Below are positions 23,502 through 34,810 of a DNA stretch of 64,000 nt, piece after piece. The translations under genes and the position numbers were made by a program. Numbering within the stretch: position 1 is the first letter of the stretch; each line of letters opens with the position of its first letter. Under the pieces are notes generated by a model. The model saw only the letters and a program-made list of their open reading frames with translations. It did no database searches and was not told the DNA's origin. The DNA is from Cololabis saira (lineage: Eukaryota > Chordata > Actinopteri > Beloniformes > Belonidae), in assembly GCF_033807715.1 (NCBI RefSeq), contig NC_084597.1, positions 4,828,558-4,892,557 of the forward strand. The letters run 5' to 3'.

Positions 23502-24598
23502 TGTTTTTTTGTAGTGTTTTAGAAGGTGTTTACACTGGTTACGTGGATACTTCATAGCCTAATTTATGTTGATAAATGTGAAAAGACAGTGGACAGATAC
23601 TTATAGGACAGACACTTTTGTAATATCTCCATATTCAAAGACAATATTATCAGAGATTTCAACAAAATATGTACTTACTTCTATTTTGTACAGACATACA
23701 ACTTATTCTCTTGCTGAGAAACCTAATACTCCTCTGTAACTCAGTCAACTTTACTATGTTCATGTAAGGGACTAAGAAAATGTGGTTTGAATAAAAATGT
23801 TTTCATATAAAATGGACACACCTGATGGAATAAATGTTTTAATATAAAACAGACTGAAATATTGTAATTTAATATTTATTTTCAAGTTTCCTTATTGAGA
23901 GCTGGACTAACTAAACAGACTTACATACAGCAGGAATTTACCCCTCCAGGTCAGTAGAGGGCGCTCTAGCGCTTCTGTGGGTCATTCTGCCCAACGGAGT
24001 GTCAGAAATAAAATGTCGCTGGCTTTGTAAAGATGGTAATTCATCGTTTCTCTCTTCATTGATCCACAGGTACTGTAAAAACATGTTTAAAACACTTTGG
24101 TTCATACAAAGAGGAATTATTAAGAAACTGTTTTGTTTGGTTTGTGATGATTTAACAATGTACAGTATATGTATTGTTTTGGTCTGTAGTTTCTGTACGT
24201 TATTTGCCGCATCACAAACGCACTTCAGTTGATAGTCTGTTCCCAGCAGGAACAGACCATACCATTACCATACCATTTTGAAATGAGATGTGTTAATACT
24301 TAAGCAGTGTTTTAAAAGTGAGTTTAACCATAAGCTTTACTCCAGTGTACCTCACATTGTTCAGGTTCCTCCACCAGACTGTAAGTCACATCTTGTTATT
24401 TGGAAAATATAAGGGATTTAACAGTAATGGGTTGTGAATTTGATATTTGAGCACTAATATGTGTTTAAGTAATGGGACAAAGCCAATTTATTACTTTTTG
24501 TGAATTATTTATTTTATTTTGCACATTTTCATTAAATTTACTTTTGATGAACATGATTTACTGAATATCTATGCCTATTTGATTATTGTTGGAAGATG
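23502..24598. other. No recognisable feature apart from a short direct repeat
   Basis: AT-rich, no convincing gene. Positions 24000-24068 resemble 26783-26850 in direct orientation (both contain GTCAGAAATAAAATG and TTTCTCTCTTCATTGATCCA), flanking the LTR retrotransposon at a distance. Confidence 0.5.
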
Positions 24599-24603
24599 TA
24601 TTG

Positions 24604-24947
24604 TGTCAGGGTTTGACACTTCCCCCCAGTTTGTAACTTTCAGTTTCTGTCTTGCCCCGCCTGTGTCCCATCTGCCCTGATTGTGTCTGCACCTGTGTCT
24701 CGTCATGTCTCGTTATCCCTTCAGTATATCTTGTCTTGTCATTCCTTGGTTCCCTGTCGGTCCGTACTGTTCTCTCCTCCATGTCTCCTCGTGGTTTTTG
24801 TTCCTGTTCCTGGTTTTTGTATTTTATCCTGCTCTGCAGCGCTTTGCTTTTGCCCTTTTGGATTAAACCCCTTTGTTTTTGAGAACTCCTGCCTCCAGCC
24901 TCCCTCTGTCTCCTGCACTTGGGTCCTTAAAGAACCAAACCATGACA
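24604..24947 (+). repeat. 5' LTR of the non-autonomous element
   Basis: 344 bp, TGTCAGGGTTTGACAC to AACCATGACA. Nearly identical to 26380-26712. It contains a TTGGATTAAACCCC segment near its 3' part that could serve the RNA end; no clear AATAAA signal is seen. Confidence 0.9.
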
Positions 24948-24951
24948 GAAC

Positions 24952-26368
24952 GGACCGACCATATGGACCCAGCGGGAGACTACCTCACCCTCATGGAGTT
25001 TTTGCGCCAGGAGGAGTACTGGGGACCCTTTTGGGGAACACGCCTGGCTCTGGGTGGGCCCAGGAGCCTGCAGGCCCAGGGGAAGCGAGGGCGTCAGCGC
25101 CAGCCCCAGCCCCAGCCCCAGCCTGTTCCGGTGGGGGCCCTGGACGCACCTCTTCCTGTTCCCGAGGTGGTCCTGGACGCATCCCAGCCTGTTTCCCCCT
25201 TCTGGGGAACACGCCTGGCTCGAGGCGGGCCCAGGGGTTCTCAGCCCCAGGGGAAGTGACGGCGTCAGTGCCAGCCCCAGCCTGTTCCTGCTCCAGCGCT
25301 GGTCCTCGACTCATCGCCCCCTGTTCTGGCTCCAGCGGTGGTCCTGGACGCCTCAGCTCCTGCTGGAGTTCCTCCTCCGGTGATGGGTCCGGACCCCCCT
25401 CGGCCAGCTCCGAGGACCCGTGCCTCCCCTCGGCCAGCTCCGAGGACCCGTGCCCCCCCTCGGCCAGCTCCGAGGACCCGTGCCCCCCCTCAGCCAGCTC
25501 CGAGGACCCGTGTTCCCCCCCTGGCCCGCCCTGGATGTGGACTGTGGGGACATCTGGGATCTGTCCCTTGAGGGGGGGCCAGCATCTCAGACCCGGGTCC
25601 CCACTCGGGCAGCTCCGGGGATCCTCTGCCCCCCGACTCCGGCTCCACGCATCCTGTCTGCTCCTGTTCCAGCTCCCCGCATCCTGTCTGTTCCGGCTCC
25701 CCGCATCCTGTCTGCTCCGGTTCCCCGCATCCTGTCTGCTCCGGTTCCCCGCATCCTGTCTGCTCCGGTTCCCCGCATCCTGTCTGCTCTTGTTCCGGTT
25801 CCCCGCATCCTGTCTGCTCCTGTTCCGGTTCCCCGCATCCTGTCTGCTCCTGTTCCGGTTCCCCGCATCCTGTCTGCTCCTACTCCGGCTCCCCGCCTCC
25901 TGTCTGCTCCTGTTCCGGCTCCCCGCCTCCTGCAAGCTCCTGTTCCGGCTCCCCGCCTCCTGTCAGCCCCGACTCCGGCTCCCCGCCTCCTGTCAGCCCT
26001 CTGTTCCTGAGGCGGTCCCGCAGCCCTCTGTTTCTGAGGCGGTCGCGCAGCCCTCTGTTTCTGAGGCGGTCGCGCAGCCCTGTCAGGTTCCCGAGTCCCG
26101 TCAGGTTCCCGAGTCCCGTCAGGTTCCCGAGTCCCGTCAGGTTCCCGAGTCCCGTCAGGTTCCCGAGTCCCGCCAGGAATCCCCGTCACGCCCCCCGCCA
26201 AGACCCAGGCCTAGGCCTCGGGGACGCCCCCCCGAGCTCTCTCGCTGGTCTGCTCGGTCCCGAGGGCGGCCCCCGGAGCTTTGGCCGTGTGTGGCCTGGG
26301 CCCTCCTCCAGGCCCCCTCCGCCCACCCTGGGTTAGGACTCTGGGGACATCTGGGATCTGTCCCTTGA
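24952..26368 (+). other. Interior of the LTR element: Gag-like start followed by proline-rich tandem repeats
   Basis: A frame starting at ATG 24961 reads MDPAGDYLTLMEFLRQEEYW. This resembles the start of fish gypsy Gag proteins, but the frame stops at 25257-25259 after about 99 residues. Beyond this the DNA is a patchwork of GC-rich tandem repeats: a GGCCAGCTCCGAGGACCCGTG unit of about 32 bp (25397-25520), a CCCCGCATCCTGTCTGCTCC unit of 24-30 bp (25655-25990), a TCTGAGGCGGTCGCGCAGCC unit of 30 bp (26000-26085), and an 18-bp GTCAGGTTCCCGAGTCCC unit five times (26086-26175). Long frames are open on both strands because of the composition. I cannot support a translated product beyond the short Gag-like piece. 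It may represent a gag remnant whose linker repeats expanded; that is inference. Confidence 0.5.
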
Positions 26369-26379
26369 GGGGGGGGTAC

Positions 26380-26712
26380 TGTCAGGGTTTGACACTTCCC
26401 CCCCAGTTTGTGACTTTCAGTTTCTGTCTTGCCCCGCCTGTGTCCCATCTGCCCTGATTGTGTCTCGTCATGTCTCGTTATCCCTTCAGTATATCTTGTC
26501 TTGTCATTCCTTGGTTCCCTGTCGGTCCGTACTGTTCTCTCCTCCATGTCTCCTCGTGGTTTTTGTTCCTGTTCCTGGTTTTTGTATTTTATCCTGCTCT
26601 GCAGCGCTTTGCTTTTGCCCTTTTGGATTAAACCCCTTTGTTTTTGAGAACTCCTGCCTCCAGCCTCCCTCTGTCTCCTGCACTTGGGTCCTTAAAGAAC
26701 CAAACCATGACA
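26380..26712 (+). repeat. 3' LTR of the non-autonomous element
   Basis: 333 bp. Relative to the 5' LTR it lacks a 12-bp segment, has one extra C in the early C-run and one A-to-G change near the start. It ends CCATGACA followed by the TATTG duplication. Confidence 0.9.
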
Positions 26713-26717
26713 TATTG

Positions 26718-27549
26718 TTTTATAAGTTTGAGCAATATAACAGAAGAAAGACTGAATGAATAACAGAAGTATTTTCATGTGTGTCAGAAATAAAATGGCG
26801 TTTTAGCTTTGTAAAGACTAATTCATCATTTCTCTCTTCATTGATCCACTGCAACCTTCATCCTGTGTATCACATGTAACGGTCCAGGTACCCCTAGATC
26901 TGGAGCCGGTTACATTCACCCCTCGTCTTCATTTAGTCACAGTAGCCTATGCTAGATAAACAAACATATTTACAATTCCTTCACATACATCATCTCTATA
27001 AAATGTAGGTACTAATTCAGATGCACTACATAATAGATATATTCAATTGATTTATGTTTTTTAAGACGTTTTTATATGTTAGGGTTAGGGTTACTGTAGG
27101 TTTAACCCAAACGAATGTGACTACAAATATGGCGCTGATTAGCATACAGCTGTATAGCATGACTCTAGGGAAATGTAGTTCTTAGTCATTTTTTTTTTTC
27201 CACAGAAATGGAGGTTGTTAATACTAAAATAAGAGTGCACATAATAGTTTAAGGGCATGATACACACATTTGTGTAAATATATTTTAAAAATATAATTGT
27301 TAAATGTGTGAAAATTCATTTTAACCATGTTACAAACATCCCGTCGGACATTTTCCCAAATGGTTTGGAAAGATTGAAGGACTCTTTTGGAATATTTTGG
27401 TTTAAACTCGCTCTCATCTTTCTAAGTGGTTTATTCCCATTACTCCTTCTCCCATATAGGTCTACAGAATGCCTTCTGATGTTTCTCGCCCACCAAGTTC
27501 ACTGCCACTCTTAAGCCGCACCTCCTCTCCAGCTCCACCTGTAGCCTTG
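26718..27549. other. No gene; a short GGTTAGGGTTAGGGTT-like motif
   Basis: AT-rich sequence. At about 27078-27093 there are two TTAGGG units, too few to call an interstitial telomeric repeat. Nothing else recognised. Confidence 0.5.
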
Positions 27550-27557
27550 GATTAAAT

Positions 27558-27890
27558 CAGTGCTTCTCAAAGTGTGGGGCGCGCCCCACTGGTGGGGAAC
27601 GGAGACACAGGAAATTTTCAATTTCATGCCTATTTTACTATAAATGCTATTGACAATAAAGATAATTCACTAAACAAAACACACACACAAACATAGCAAT
27701 AATTAATAGCTAAACCGTATTTTCCCGACCATTCGGCACGCCGTGTGGAAACCCTCAGTTTTGTGTGTCATTTCTGGATTTAAAACACACATGGCGCTTG
27801 AACAAGAAGGCGCCGCCTACACACACAGAGCGCCTGAAAATCCCCACTCGTTCAAAATGGGGAATGACGAAAAAAGTTTGAGAACCACTG
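27558..27890. mobile_element. hAT-like element, 333 bp, CAGTGCTTCTCAAA ends
   Basis: Ends CAGTGCTTCTCAAA and TTTGAGAACCACTG, flanked by a perfect 8-bp TSD, GATTAAAT, at 27550-27557 and 27891-27898. Its middle (27718-27845) contains a fragment resembling the left part of the CCGTATTTTC-ended repeat found whole at 40547-42043 (ACCGTATTTTCCCGACCAT, CGCCGTGTGGAAA). Non-coding. Confidence 0.92.
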
Positions 27891-27898
27891 GATTAAAT

Positions 27899-29356
27899 GG
27901 ATTGATATTAAGTCATTTTTTTATCACACTTCATTCCCCCGTAACTCCAAGCATGTCTAAAAAGTGGAGACGGATCAGATCTGATTCGGTTCACGCTGCC
28001 AGTCAGAGAAATTAAAAACTGCTGCTCTGCCCTTTGACAATTGTAATTGTAAAAGCAATGTCATCTTTTGAAACAAAATATTAAAAAATAAATAATGCTG
28101 TGATTACAGAAATGTTTACATGTGTGATGGATCACCCGGAGAGAAAGTTAAAGTCCACATCTTCTTACCAAACCACAAGGACATTTATAGTCATCAGCTG
28201 ACTGAATAAAACATAATTAAAATCCTGCAGCAGGTATGAAATCAGTCAAATGTATTCATGTTGTTTTTATTTATTCTTTACGTCAAGAACACATGATAAT
28301 TCTCAATTATCAAGAAGGTGTATGAGCGTAATGCCAGTGATGTGCTCATGAACGGTGCTGATGGATGAGAGAATATATAGGATTTTATACATGCAAAAGA
28401 AAGTTAAAGGGAGCTGAGAAATAAATGTGACACTGTAAATAAAAGTCTCCTGAAATGATTCAATGTGCCATTACATAATATAATGAGCCACTGGATCTGG
28501 TATATCAAGATACTTGTGTGAAGTAAAATTAATGTTTTGAGAAGTACTCATTTTGAAGTTCGTGGAACTTTACTTTTTGATTTAATTTAATACATGGTCA
28601 GTTTAGGCAATAGTGATCTATCTGGTATGCTCATAAAGGGAAGACACGGGGAAGAAAAAAGGCCAGGACCCTCTTAAAACAATACATCAGTTTTGAAATT
28701 AAATTCAAGACAGACCATTGTTGCCATAATTTAAAAAGAAAGAGAAAAAGAATCCAACCCAGTGGTATCTGCATACTTATTTTTGATCATTTCCTTATCT
28801 CCACTGCATAGCAGAGTCCTCTGTCTGTCAAAGTCTTACAGTGCACTTTTTTTTAAGCGACTCTTTATCATAATTCACTGATTTGACACAGTATTTACCA
28901 ACCTATCCATCCACAGCTGTCCTCGTCCGAGCAAACAATTGTGTGAGCCACTCAAAGGCAAAGTCGAAGGAAATTGTCAGAATTCCCTGACAGCATTTTT
29001 CTGATGACAACAAGCAGTTGACAGGCGGAGAGGGACCAGATAACTTAAACCAAGACTGATGTGACAGGACCCACCATTAAGGCACTGACCAGCTGACAGA
29101 CTGTTTCATACAGACGGACATGGGCAGACAGAGAAAGAGGCAGGAGGCACCAGAAGGAAAGACGAAAGGTCTGACAGACGGACACAAGCTGACAGAGGGA
29201 AGGATGTATGCATCAGTGGTTTAACTCTATGTATCATGAAAAAGCAACATATAAATGTATAAGCATCATGATTCTGTAAATAGTAAATATCTGCATAAAT
29301 TATTTATTTATTTTAGCGGTGCGTCAGTGAGGCTTTGCAACAAAGATAAAAAAAAC
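27899..29356. other. No recognisable feature
   Basis: About 1.4 kb with no convincing ORF, repeat end or tandem array. A purine-rich stretch with repeated GACAGACGGAC motifs runs from about 29090 to 29200. Confidence 0.45.
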
Positions 29357-29364
29357 ATCCACGA

Positions 29365-30959
29365 TAGGGATGCCCCCAATACCGATACTAGCTGGCCTGC
29401 CGATACTAGTATCGGCAGGCCAGCTGACAGTCTTGCCGGGTCCCGGGACAAAATAATCTAAGATGGGCCCCCCTGCGCCCGGACCTCTCCTTCTCCCTCT
29501 TCCTCTCCTCTCCCTCTGCTCTTCAGGTTTTTATACAAGCTAATGGACGTTAACATTAGAGCTAGCCAGTTAGGTTAAGTTACAAGGTTGGTAAACGTTG
29601 TAACTGTTTCTTACCTTGCTCTACGCTGACTTTATTAATTCCAGCTTCACCGTCACCACCCTTTTTAAAATATTTGTGTAGAGAATCTATGAGGCCTCTA
29701 TTTTCTTCTCTTCTTCTCTCTTCTCTTCTTTTCTGAGCACCGGACTTGTGCTGACCGGACATTTTGACCATTCTAATGGTTGAATTAAATGATAACGTCA
29801 AATTTTGATCAGCGGCCAAACCATTTTAGTGTTGGGGGTTCTTGACCACAAGGACAATTAGGAAGAAAACAAATAACAAGCTTTTATGTAACTCAAATAC
29901 TACATATTTTCTTTCCACAAATAGGCATATTTTGAAACATTTTGAAAAATGATTCCATAATTTAATGAGAATTAAAAAAGTTAAAAAAATTTCTTCAGTT
30001 CTGGGCCCCCCCCCCCCCTACCCTGGGCCCGGGACAACAGACCCGTTTGTCCCCCCCTATCGGTGGCCGTGAGTATCGGTATTGAGGCCGATACTGCTCT
30101 CATATACTCGTACTCGCAAAAATTCTCCAATACCGATACCACTTAATTGTCGTTGTAGTTACTGATTAGTGACTCTAGGGGGAGATGTTGAGCTGCAGTC
30201 AGCGTGGTGATGAGAAGAGAGTGACACCCATGAGTGAGACTGGCAGCGCCGTTTCAGGCAAGATAGCGACAATGAATGCAAGCGGGACGTCAGCAGTGTG
30301 GACATATAAATAAGGGACGACGACAGAAGAAAGGCAGACTGCTAGCTATGTGCTGCTAGGAGTCAAGAGGAGGAAAGGAGAATACGTCGTTTAATACCAG
30401 CAACTTGATAAAACATCTCAAGATGCATCATAAAGCTGAGTATACAGAGTTTGCTAATGCTAATACTGCTAATACTGCAAGACCACAACAGCCAACATTA
30501 GCTCAGGTTCTGCAAAAGCGACGGACAATGGCAAGAGACAACCGTTAAAATAACGGAGGCTCTAACCTCTTATCTAGCGCTGGATGAGCAGCCACTGTCA
30601 GTTGGAGAAGACGAAGGATTTCACCGTCTTCTCGACGCACTCGAGCCGCGATATGATGTTTCATTGATATGTTATATGTTTGATATTTTCTTAAATGTGA
30701 AGACAGTGCCAGTGTGGAGACTTTTTATTTACACAGAAAGATTATTTTTTGTTTAAAAGTTATTCTACTCATTTTATTTATTTTTATTGAATGTATCTGT
30801 TGCAAATGAAACCTGTCGTCCAATTCATTGCATTTTTCATTGTATTTTTAGCCTAGTTATTTTTGTGGTAGAAGTATCGTATCGGTACTCAGTATTGGCA
30901 AGTACACAAATTAAAATACTCATACTCGGTGTGAAAAAAATGGTATTGGGGCAGCCCTA
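29365..30959 (-). mobile_element. hAT-like element, 1,595 bp, TAGGGATGCCCC ends
   Basis: Ends TAGGGATGCCCCCAATACC and GGTATTGGGGCAGCCCTA are good inverted repeats. The flanks ATCCACGA (29357-29364) and ATCGATGA (30960-30967) match at 6 of 8, plausible as a decayed TSD. The subterminal zones are full of ACCGATAC/GTATCGGT motifs. A 36-bp perfect palindrome lies at 29390-29425. The strand follows the small coding remnant inside. Confidence 0.78.
29580..29819 (-). pseudogene. N-terminal fragment of a hAT (ZMYM1-like) transposase
   Basis: A 79-residue frame. The downstream-start form begins MSGQHKSGAQKRREERRREE and continues to GLIDSLHKYFKK. This basic leader resembles the N-terminus of fish hAT-derived proteins annotated as zinc finger MYM-type 1-like. 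No zinc finger, catalytic domain or dimerisation domain follows, so the coding region has been almost entirely deleted. The match is to a short, compositionally biased segment, so the assignment is tentative. Confidence 0.4.
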
Positions 30960-31249
30960 ATCGATGACATTGTCTACAAGCAACTATCCATCCATCATCT
31001 ACATCCACTTCTTCTAGTCAGGCTAGCATTTTTGAGCCAGAGGAGATATATAACTCCAACCAATCATTCTCGATGTGAAAAATGAATAAGAAATAAAAAA
31101 TGGAATAATCTACAGACATAGAAAAACATTCCAAATGTAGAAAGTGAGACTTATACAATTTTATGAAAGCTATTGCCTAATCCTGACTTCAAAAAACAAA
31201 AAAAGGGTGAGAAAGTAAGTGCTACTAATAGGAATTGCAAGAAGGCTGA

Positions 31250-31359
<110 letters not shown>

Positions 31360-31417
31360 AAACAGCAGAACAATAAATCAATAACACAACGATAATAATA
31401 ATAATAATAATAATTAA

Positions 31418-32264
31418 AGCTGCAAGCAGGGATGAACGGGCCCTTGCACGTGCAATTCTCCACCAATAAAGGTCAAGGACTCAAAACGAAGTCCGATGAC
31501 ACCACCCACGACTCTTTATGTGAAACCATTCAAAAGTTATGGCAGAAAATAGTGACTATGAAATATCGACCAATCAGAATAAGGGGCTGAGGCAATTTGC
31601 ACCAATTAAGGTGAAAGATTCAAAACCGAGTCAGATGACACCACCCACGACTCTCTATGTCAAACCATTCAAAAGTTATGGCAGAAAGTAGGAACTATCA
31701 AATATGGACCAATCAGATGAAGGGGGGTCGCGCTTTTTGGCGTTTATCGTCGCCATGGTAACGCTTTTGACTGAGAAAAGTAATGCACATTGTCGCAGGA
31801 TCGAGACGCACATTTTGATGTATAACACACCTGGGTGCATGTTACGGTTCGGGCCGTATTAACTGCTGAAGCATAAATTGCGCCAAAATTACACGATTCA
31901 TTCAAAATGGCTGACTTCCTGTTTGGTTTCGGCCATGGTGCCAAGAGACTTTTCTTTAAGTTGCAACATGATACAGGTGTGTACCGATTTTTGCGCATAC
32001 GTATTGTATTGTGGGGTTTGAGGCACAAAGTTTTCTAGGGGGCGCTGTTGAGCCATTTTGCCACGCCCTTTAATGCAAACCATTAAATATCACATTTTTT
32101 GCCAGGCCTGGCTTGCGTACAAAATTTGGTGACTTTTGGGGCACGTTTAGGGGAGAAAAAAGGCCCTCATGTCGTCGGGGAAAAAAAAAGGAAAAGAAGG
32201 AAAAAAAAAAGGAAAATTTCTACAGATACAATAGGGCCTTTACACTGTAAGTGCTCGGGCCCTA
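31418..32264. repeat. Widespread fish repeat, AAAGCTGCAAGCAGGGATGAA to CTCGGGCCCTAA
   Basis: Begins with AAAGCTGCAAGCAGGGATGA and CGGGCCCTTGCACG, and ends TAAGTGCTCGGGCCCTAA. This pair of ends is familiar from abundant teleost interspersed repeats. Internally, a block with CCACCCACGACTCT(T/C)TATGT and CATTCAAAAGTTATGGCAGAAA occurs twice (about 31480-31560 and 31620-31700). Non-coding. Boundaries are approximate and no TSD was found. Confidence 0.55.
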
Positions 32265-32274
32265 ATGAAATAAA

Positions 32275-33265
32275 ATGATAAGAAAAGAGGTAAAATAATT
32301 ATAATAATGCCCTAGCAATGTTTAAGCACACGCTATCTTATAGTGGCCAAGCTGGGAACAACTAGACAAAATATCACCCTGGCAACCATGCCAGGCTCTG
32401 TGTCAAAGGAGCATGACCTCGCCATAGGAATGTTCACTTGAAAACAGGATTTGTGCATTAGTCTTAAAGCATACAACACAAAAAATATTGTTATACCAAA
32501 ATTTCCCATTACAATACGGTCAAAACGTACAAAGACCGGGTCATGACCGGGTCAAATAAACTTGACTTGACTTGACTTGGCATAAAAAGAATTATATGGG
32601 ACGACACTTTACTAGAATTTAACATTCGAAAAACCCTGCTGAATGGAAACACCAGCCCTCCGCAGCAGTGCGTAGCCACAGTTTCAAAATTGTTGCTTTT
32701 GTCTTTGCGATAGAGTGTAATGGAAATCCACCTCATGGCAGGTATGAGGGAGCAATAGCACCTTGGAACGGACAGTTTTCACATCTGGAAAGGAAAAGAA
32801 ATCCCCGTTGAAAGGTAAATACAAGTCTTAGAGCAACATGCGCTCACATCCAGACAGCATTTATACAGAAGACATCTTTCAGCAAGACAGCGAACAAAAG
32901 TAATCAAAGTGCCCCAGTGCTGAACTGGTCTGCCTGCTGTCCAGCCCTTTAGCCATTTGAAATCCTTTGGTGCATCATGAAATTCATGAAAAAAATGCAA
33001 TATCAGGGCTGTTGAGCAGCTATAATCCCTCATTAAAAATAAATGGAGCAACATTCATCTCCCAGAACTCCAGGACGGGGGTTCTACACTGGTGTAATAA
33101 ACACCACCGTATCCCAATGGTTCGGAGACGTGTTATGCCATTAGATTCAAAATTACCTCATTTTTTCTTGATATGCTACATTTCTTCACTATAAATATTT
33201 GATTTGTTTTTCCCATCTTGTTGTAGAAGAAAATATTGTTTTTTTTCCTATTTAGAAATCTTTCC
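32275..33265. other. No gene; short repeat fragments only
   Basis: 32277-32310 (ATAAAATGATAAGAAAAGAG) recurs at about 34670-34700. ACGGTCAAAACGTACAAAG at about 32516 recurs at about 34830. Three CTTGA units lie at about 32560-32580. The remainder is unrecognised. Confidence 0.5.
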
Positions 33266-33269
33266 ATTG

Positions 33270-34141
33270 TAAGGGGGGTGTATGGACCCAACTGCAGTAC
33301 AAAGGACTCCGAACTCAGTAGTTAAAAAGTTCAACGTTTTACTTAGACTCTGGCAGGAGAGGCGAAGTTCTTGGTCAGGGACGGAAGGCTAGGTGGAATT
33401 ACTGGTAATTGAATTACCAGGGCCCCCCCTACAAGGAACGGCCCCCAAAACAAGTCCAAGGAACCAGGGTGGAAGGATGGGGGAACATGAGAGCGGGCCA
33501 AAACTCGTGAGAACCTGATAAAATCCCCATCCTCAGGTTGTGAGGAAGGCGTGTTATCCGGCGGGTCCACTGCTTCCACCTCAGACAGGGAGCCTCCCAC
33601 TGGTCCGGGCCGGTGGCACGGCCACCAGTAGGTGGACACATGGACCTTAGGCACACTGGAAAGGAGACAAAACAAGGACCAGCACCTTCGATAAAGCACC
33701 TGTAATTTTGTCGTGCCTACAGCTAGTATGAACAATGACAATAAAGAATATTGAATCTTGAAACCAGTGGCTGAGCTGGCCAGGGATGCTGTGACCAAGA
33801 GGATGGGTTCTTTGGCACCATACACCGGAGGACCATCTCCACCGGGGATGCTGTGGGCGCTGAAGTGCGTGTTAGTTCCCCCATGACTTCAGCTCCACAC
33901 CCTGGGTGGGGTTGGTGAAAGGATCTTTCTGTGTGGAGTTTGCATGTTCTCCCCGTGTTCCCCTGGGTAGCTAATGTGAGCTACCCTCACAAAAACATGC
34001 AACAGTCCTGGGCTATACATGCCTCCTCTGGCCAGATGGGGTGGGGAGGATCTGGCAGGGTTGGTAGAGGATGGCATGTCACTTAGGTAGGAGCACTGGG
34101 TGATGAAAATGGGAAAAAATCAGGGAAAAAAATATATAAAA
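33270..34141 (-). repeat. Probable Ty3/gypsy LTR or 3' region relic
   Basis: It lies in the same orientation as, and downstream of, the integrase fragment at 34142-34458. The minus strand includes CGGAGTCCTTTGTACTGCAG just before GTTGGGTCCATACACC (about 33272-33310), similar in style to ends of fish gypsy LTRs. A retroposon-like tail (ACAATGACAATAAAGAATATT, about 33731-33751) and a GTTTGCATGTTCTCCCCGTG segment (33940-33960), shared with the retroposon at 18842-20778, are embedded. No intact frame. The assignment is tentative. Confidence 0.35.
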
Positions 34142-34458
34142 AAAGAAGAGCAGTAGTAAGAATAGCTATCTGATGGTGGCAGGCCTATCACAAACTCCAC
34201 TGAAATGTGGGACCAGGGACGATGTGGCACCGGGAGAGGCTGCAGGAGGCTGGAAACGGCTTGGCACGATGATTTGTTCTGGTTGCAGGTCTGGGAAGCT
34301 CTGACAAAGTCCCGGGTGTCCTCCTGTAACGTGGGCCACCAGAAACGGTGTAGAAGGACATCCGTAGAGAACCCTAGATCCCAGGAGGGCGGGTCAACAT
34401 TGAACCATGAGCCCACTGGAGTACATCCGACCTCAAAGCTGCAGGCATGAACCACCAA
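34142..34458 (-). pseudogene. Ty3/gypsy integrase fragment (zinc-binding region)
   Basis: The frame reads HRFWWPTLQEDTRDFVRAS, then QTCNQNKSS, and continues LLQPLPVPHRPWSHISVEF with GLPPSD. This is the integrase HHCC zinc-binding region running into the first catalytic-core strand of fish Ty3/gypsy elements. One cysteine of the usual pair (CQTC) appears as serine. The histidine-containing part upstream is out of frame. The core is cut off at about 34141, where an A-rich stretch begins. A small dead piece of a larger element. Confidence 0.75.
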
Positions 34459-34524
34459 CTAGTAGGGCAGGTACTCGGACCAGGCTGACCCTGATCTCAC
34501 TTTCCTCAATGTCCCAAGTCGACA

Positions 34525-34705
34525 AGGCAGGGCAAAGCAAAGCAAGTTTATTTACAATTCAACATAACACAATTCAAAGTGCTTTACATCAACATTAAAA
34601 GCAGTTCTAGCAGCTCTAAAAGCACAATAGCTAGACACAATTAAACAGTAAATAACAAATAAAATAAAATAAAATGATAAGAAAAGAGGTAAAATAATAA
34701 AAAGC
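34525..34705. repeat. Fish retroposon 3'-end-like fragment
   Basis: Contains AAGCAAGTTTATTTACAATTC and AATTCAAAGTGCTTTACAT, segments typical of an abundant teleost repeat, followed by ATAAAATAAAATAAAATGAT. No coding part. Approximate limits. Confidence 0.45.
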
Positions 34706-34810
34706 ACAAGTTAAAAAGCACATGAATGTTCATGAATGAACATGAATGATGAACAAGTTAAAAAGTAAGGGCAGTAGATCCAGCAGGTACATCTCATTCT
34801 TAGAATGGCA

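Larger units (their letters stand above)
24604..26712 (+). mobile_element. Complete non-autonomous LTR retrotransposon, 2,109 bp
   Basis: Two LTRs (24604-24947 and 26380-26712) flank a 1,432-bp interior. The whole is bordered by a perfect 5-bp TSD, TATTG, at 24599-24603 and 26713-26717. The LTRs begin TGTCAGGG and end CCATGACA. They differ by about one substitution, a 12-bp indel (left has an extra TGCACCTGTGTC-type segment) and one C-run length change, suggesting a recent insertion. The interior has no protease, RT, RNase H or integrase motifs. A G-rich polypurine-like tract (26367-26377) precedes the right LTR. It must have been mobilised by another element's enzymes. Orientation follows the polypurine tract. 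Confidence 0.9.

Noticed and set aside
24683..26368. 561-codon forward frame and 314- and 204-codon reverse frames
   Set aside because: The forward frame starts inside an LTR and runs through GC-rich tandem repeats. The reverse frames are its shadows. No domain was recognisable.
27078..27093. Interstitial telomeric repeat
   Set aside because: Only two TTAGGG units; chance is likely.
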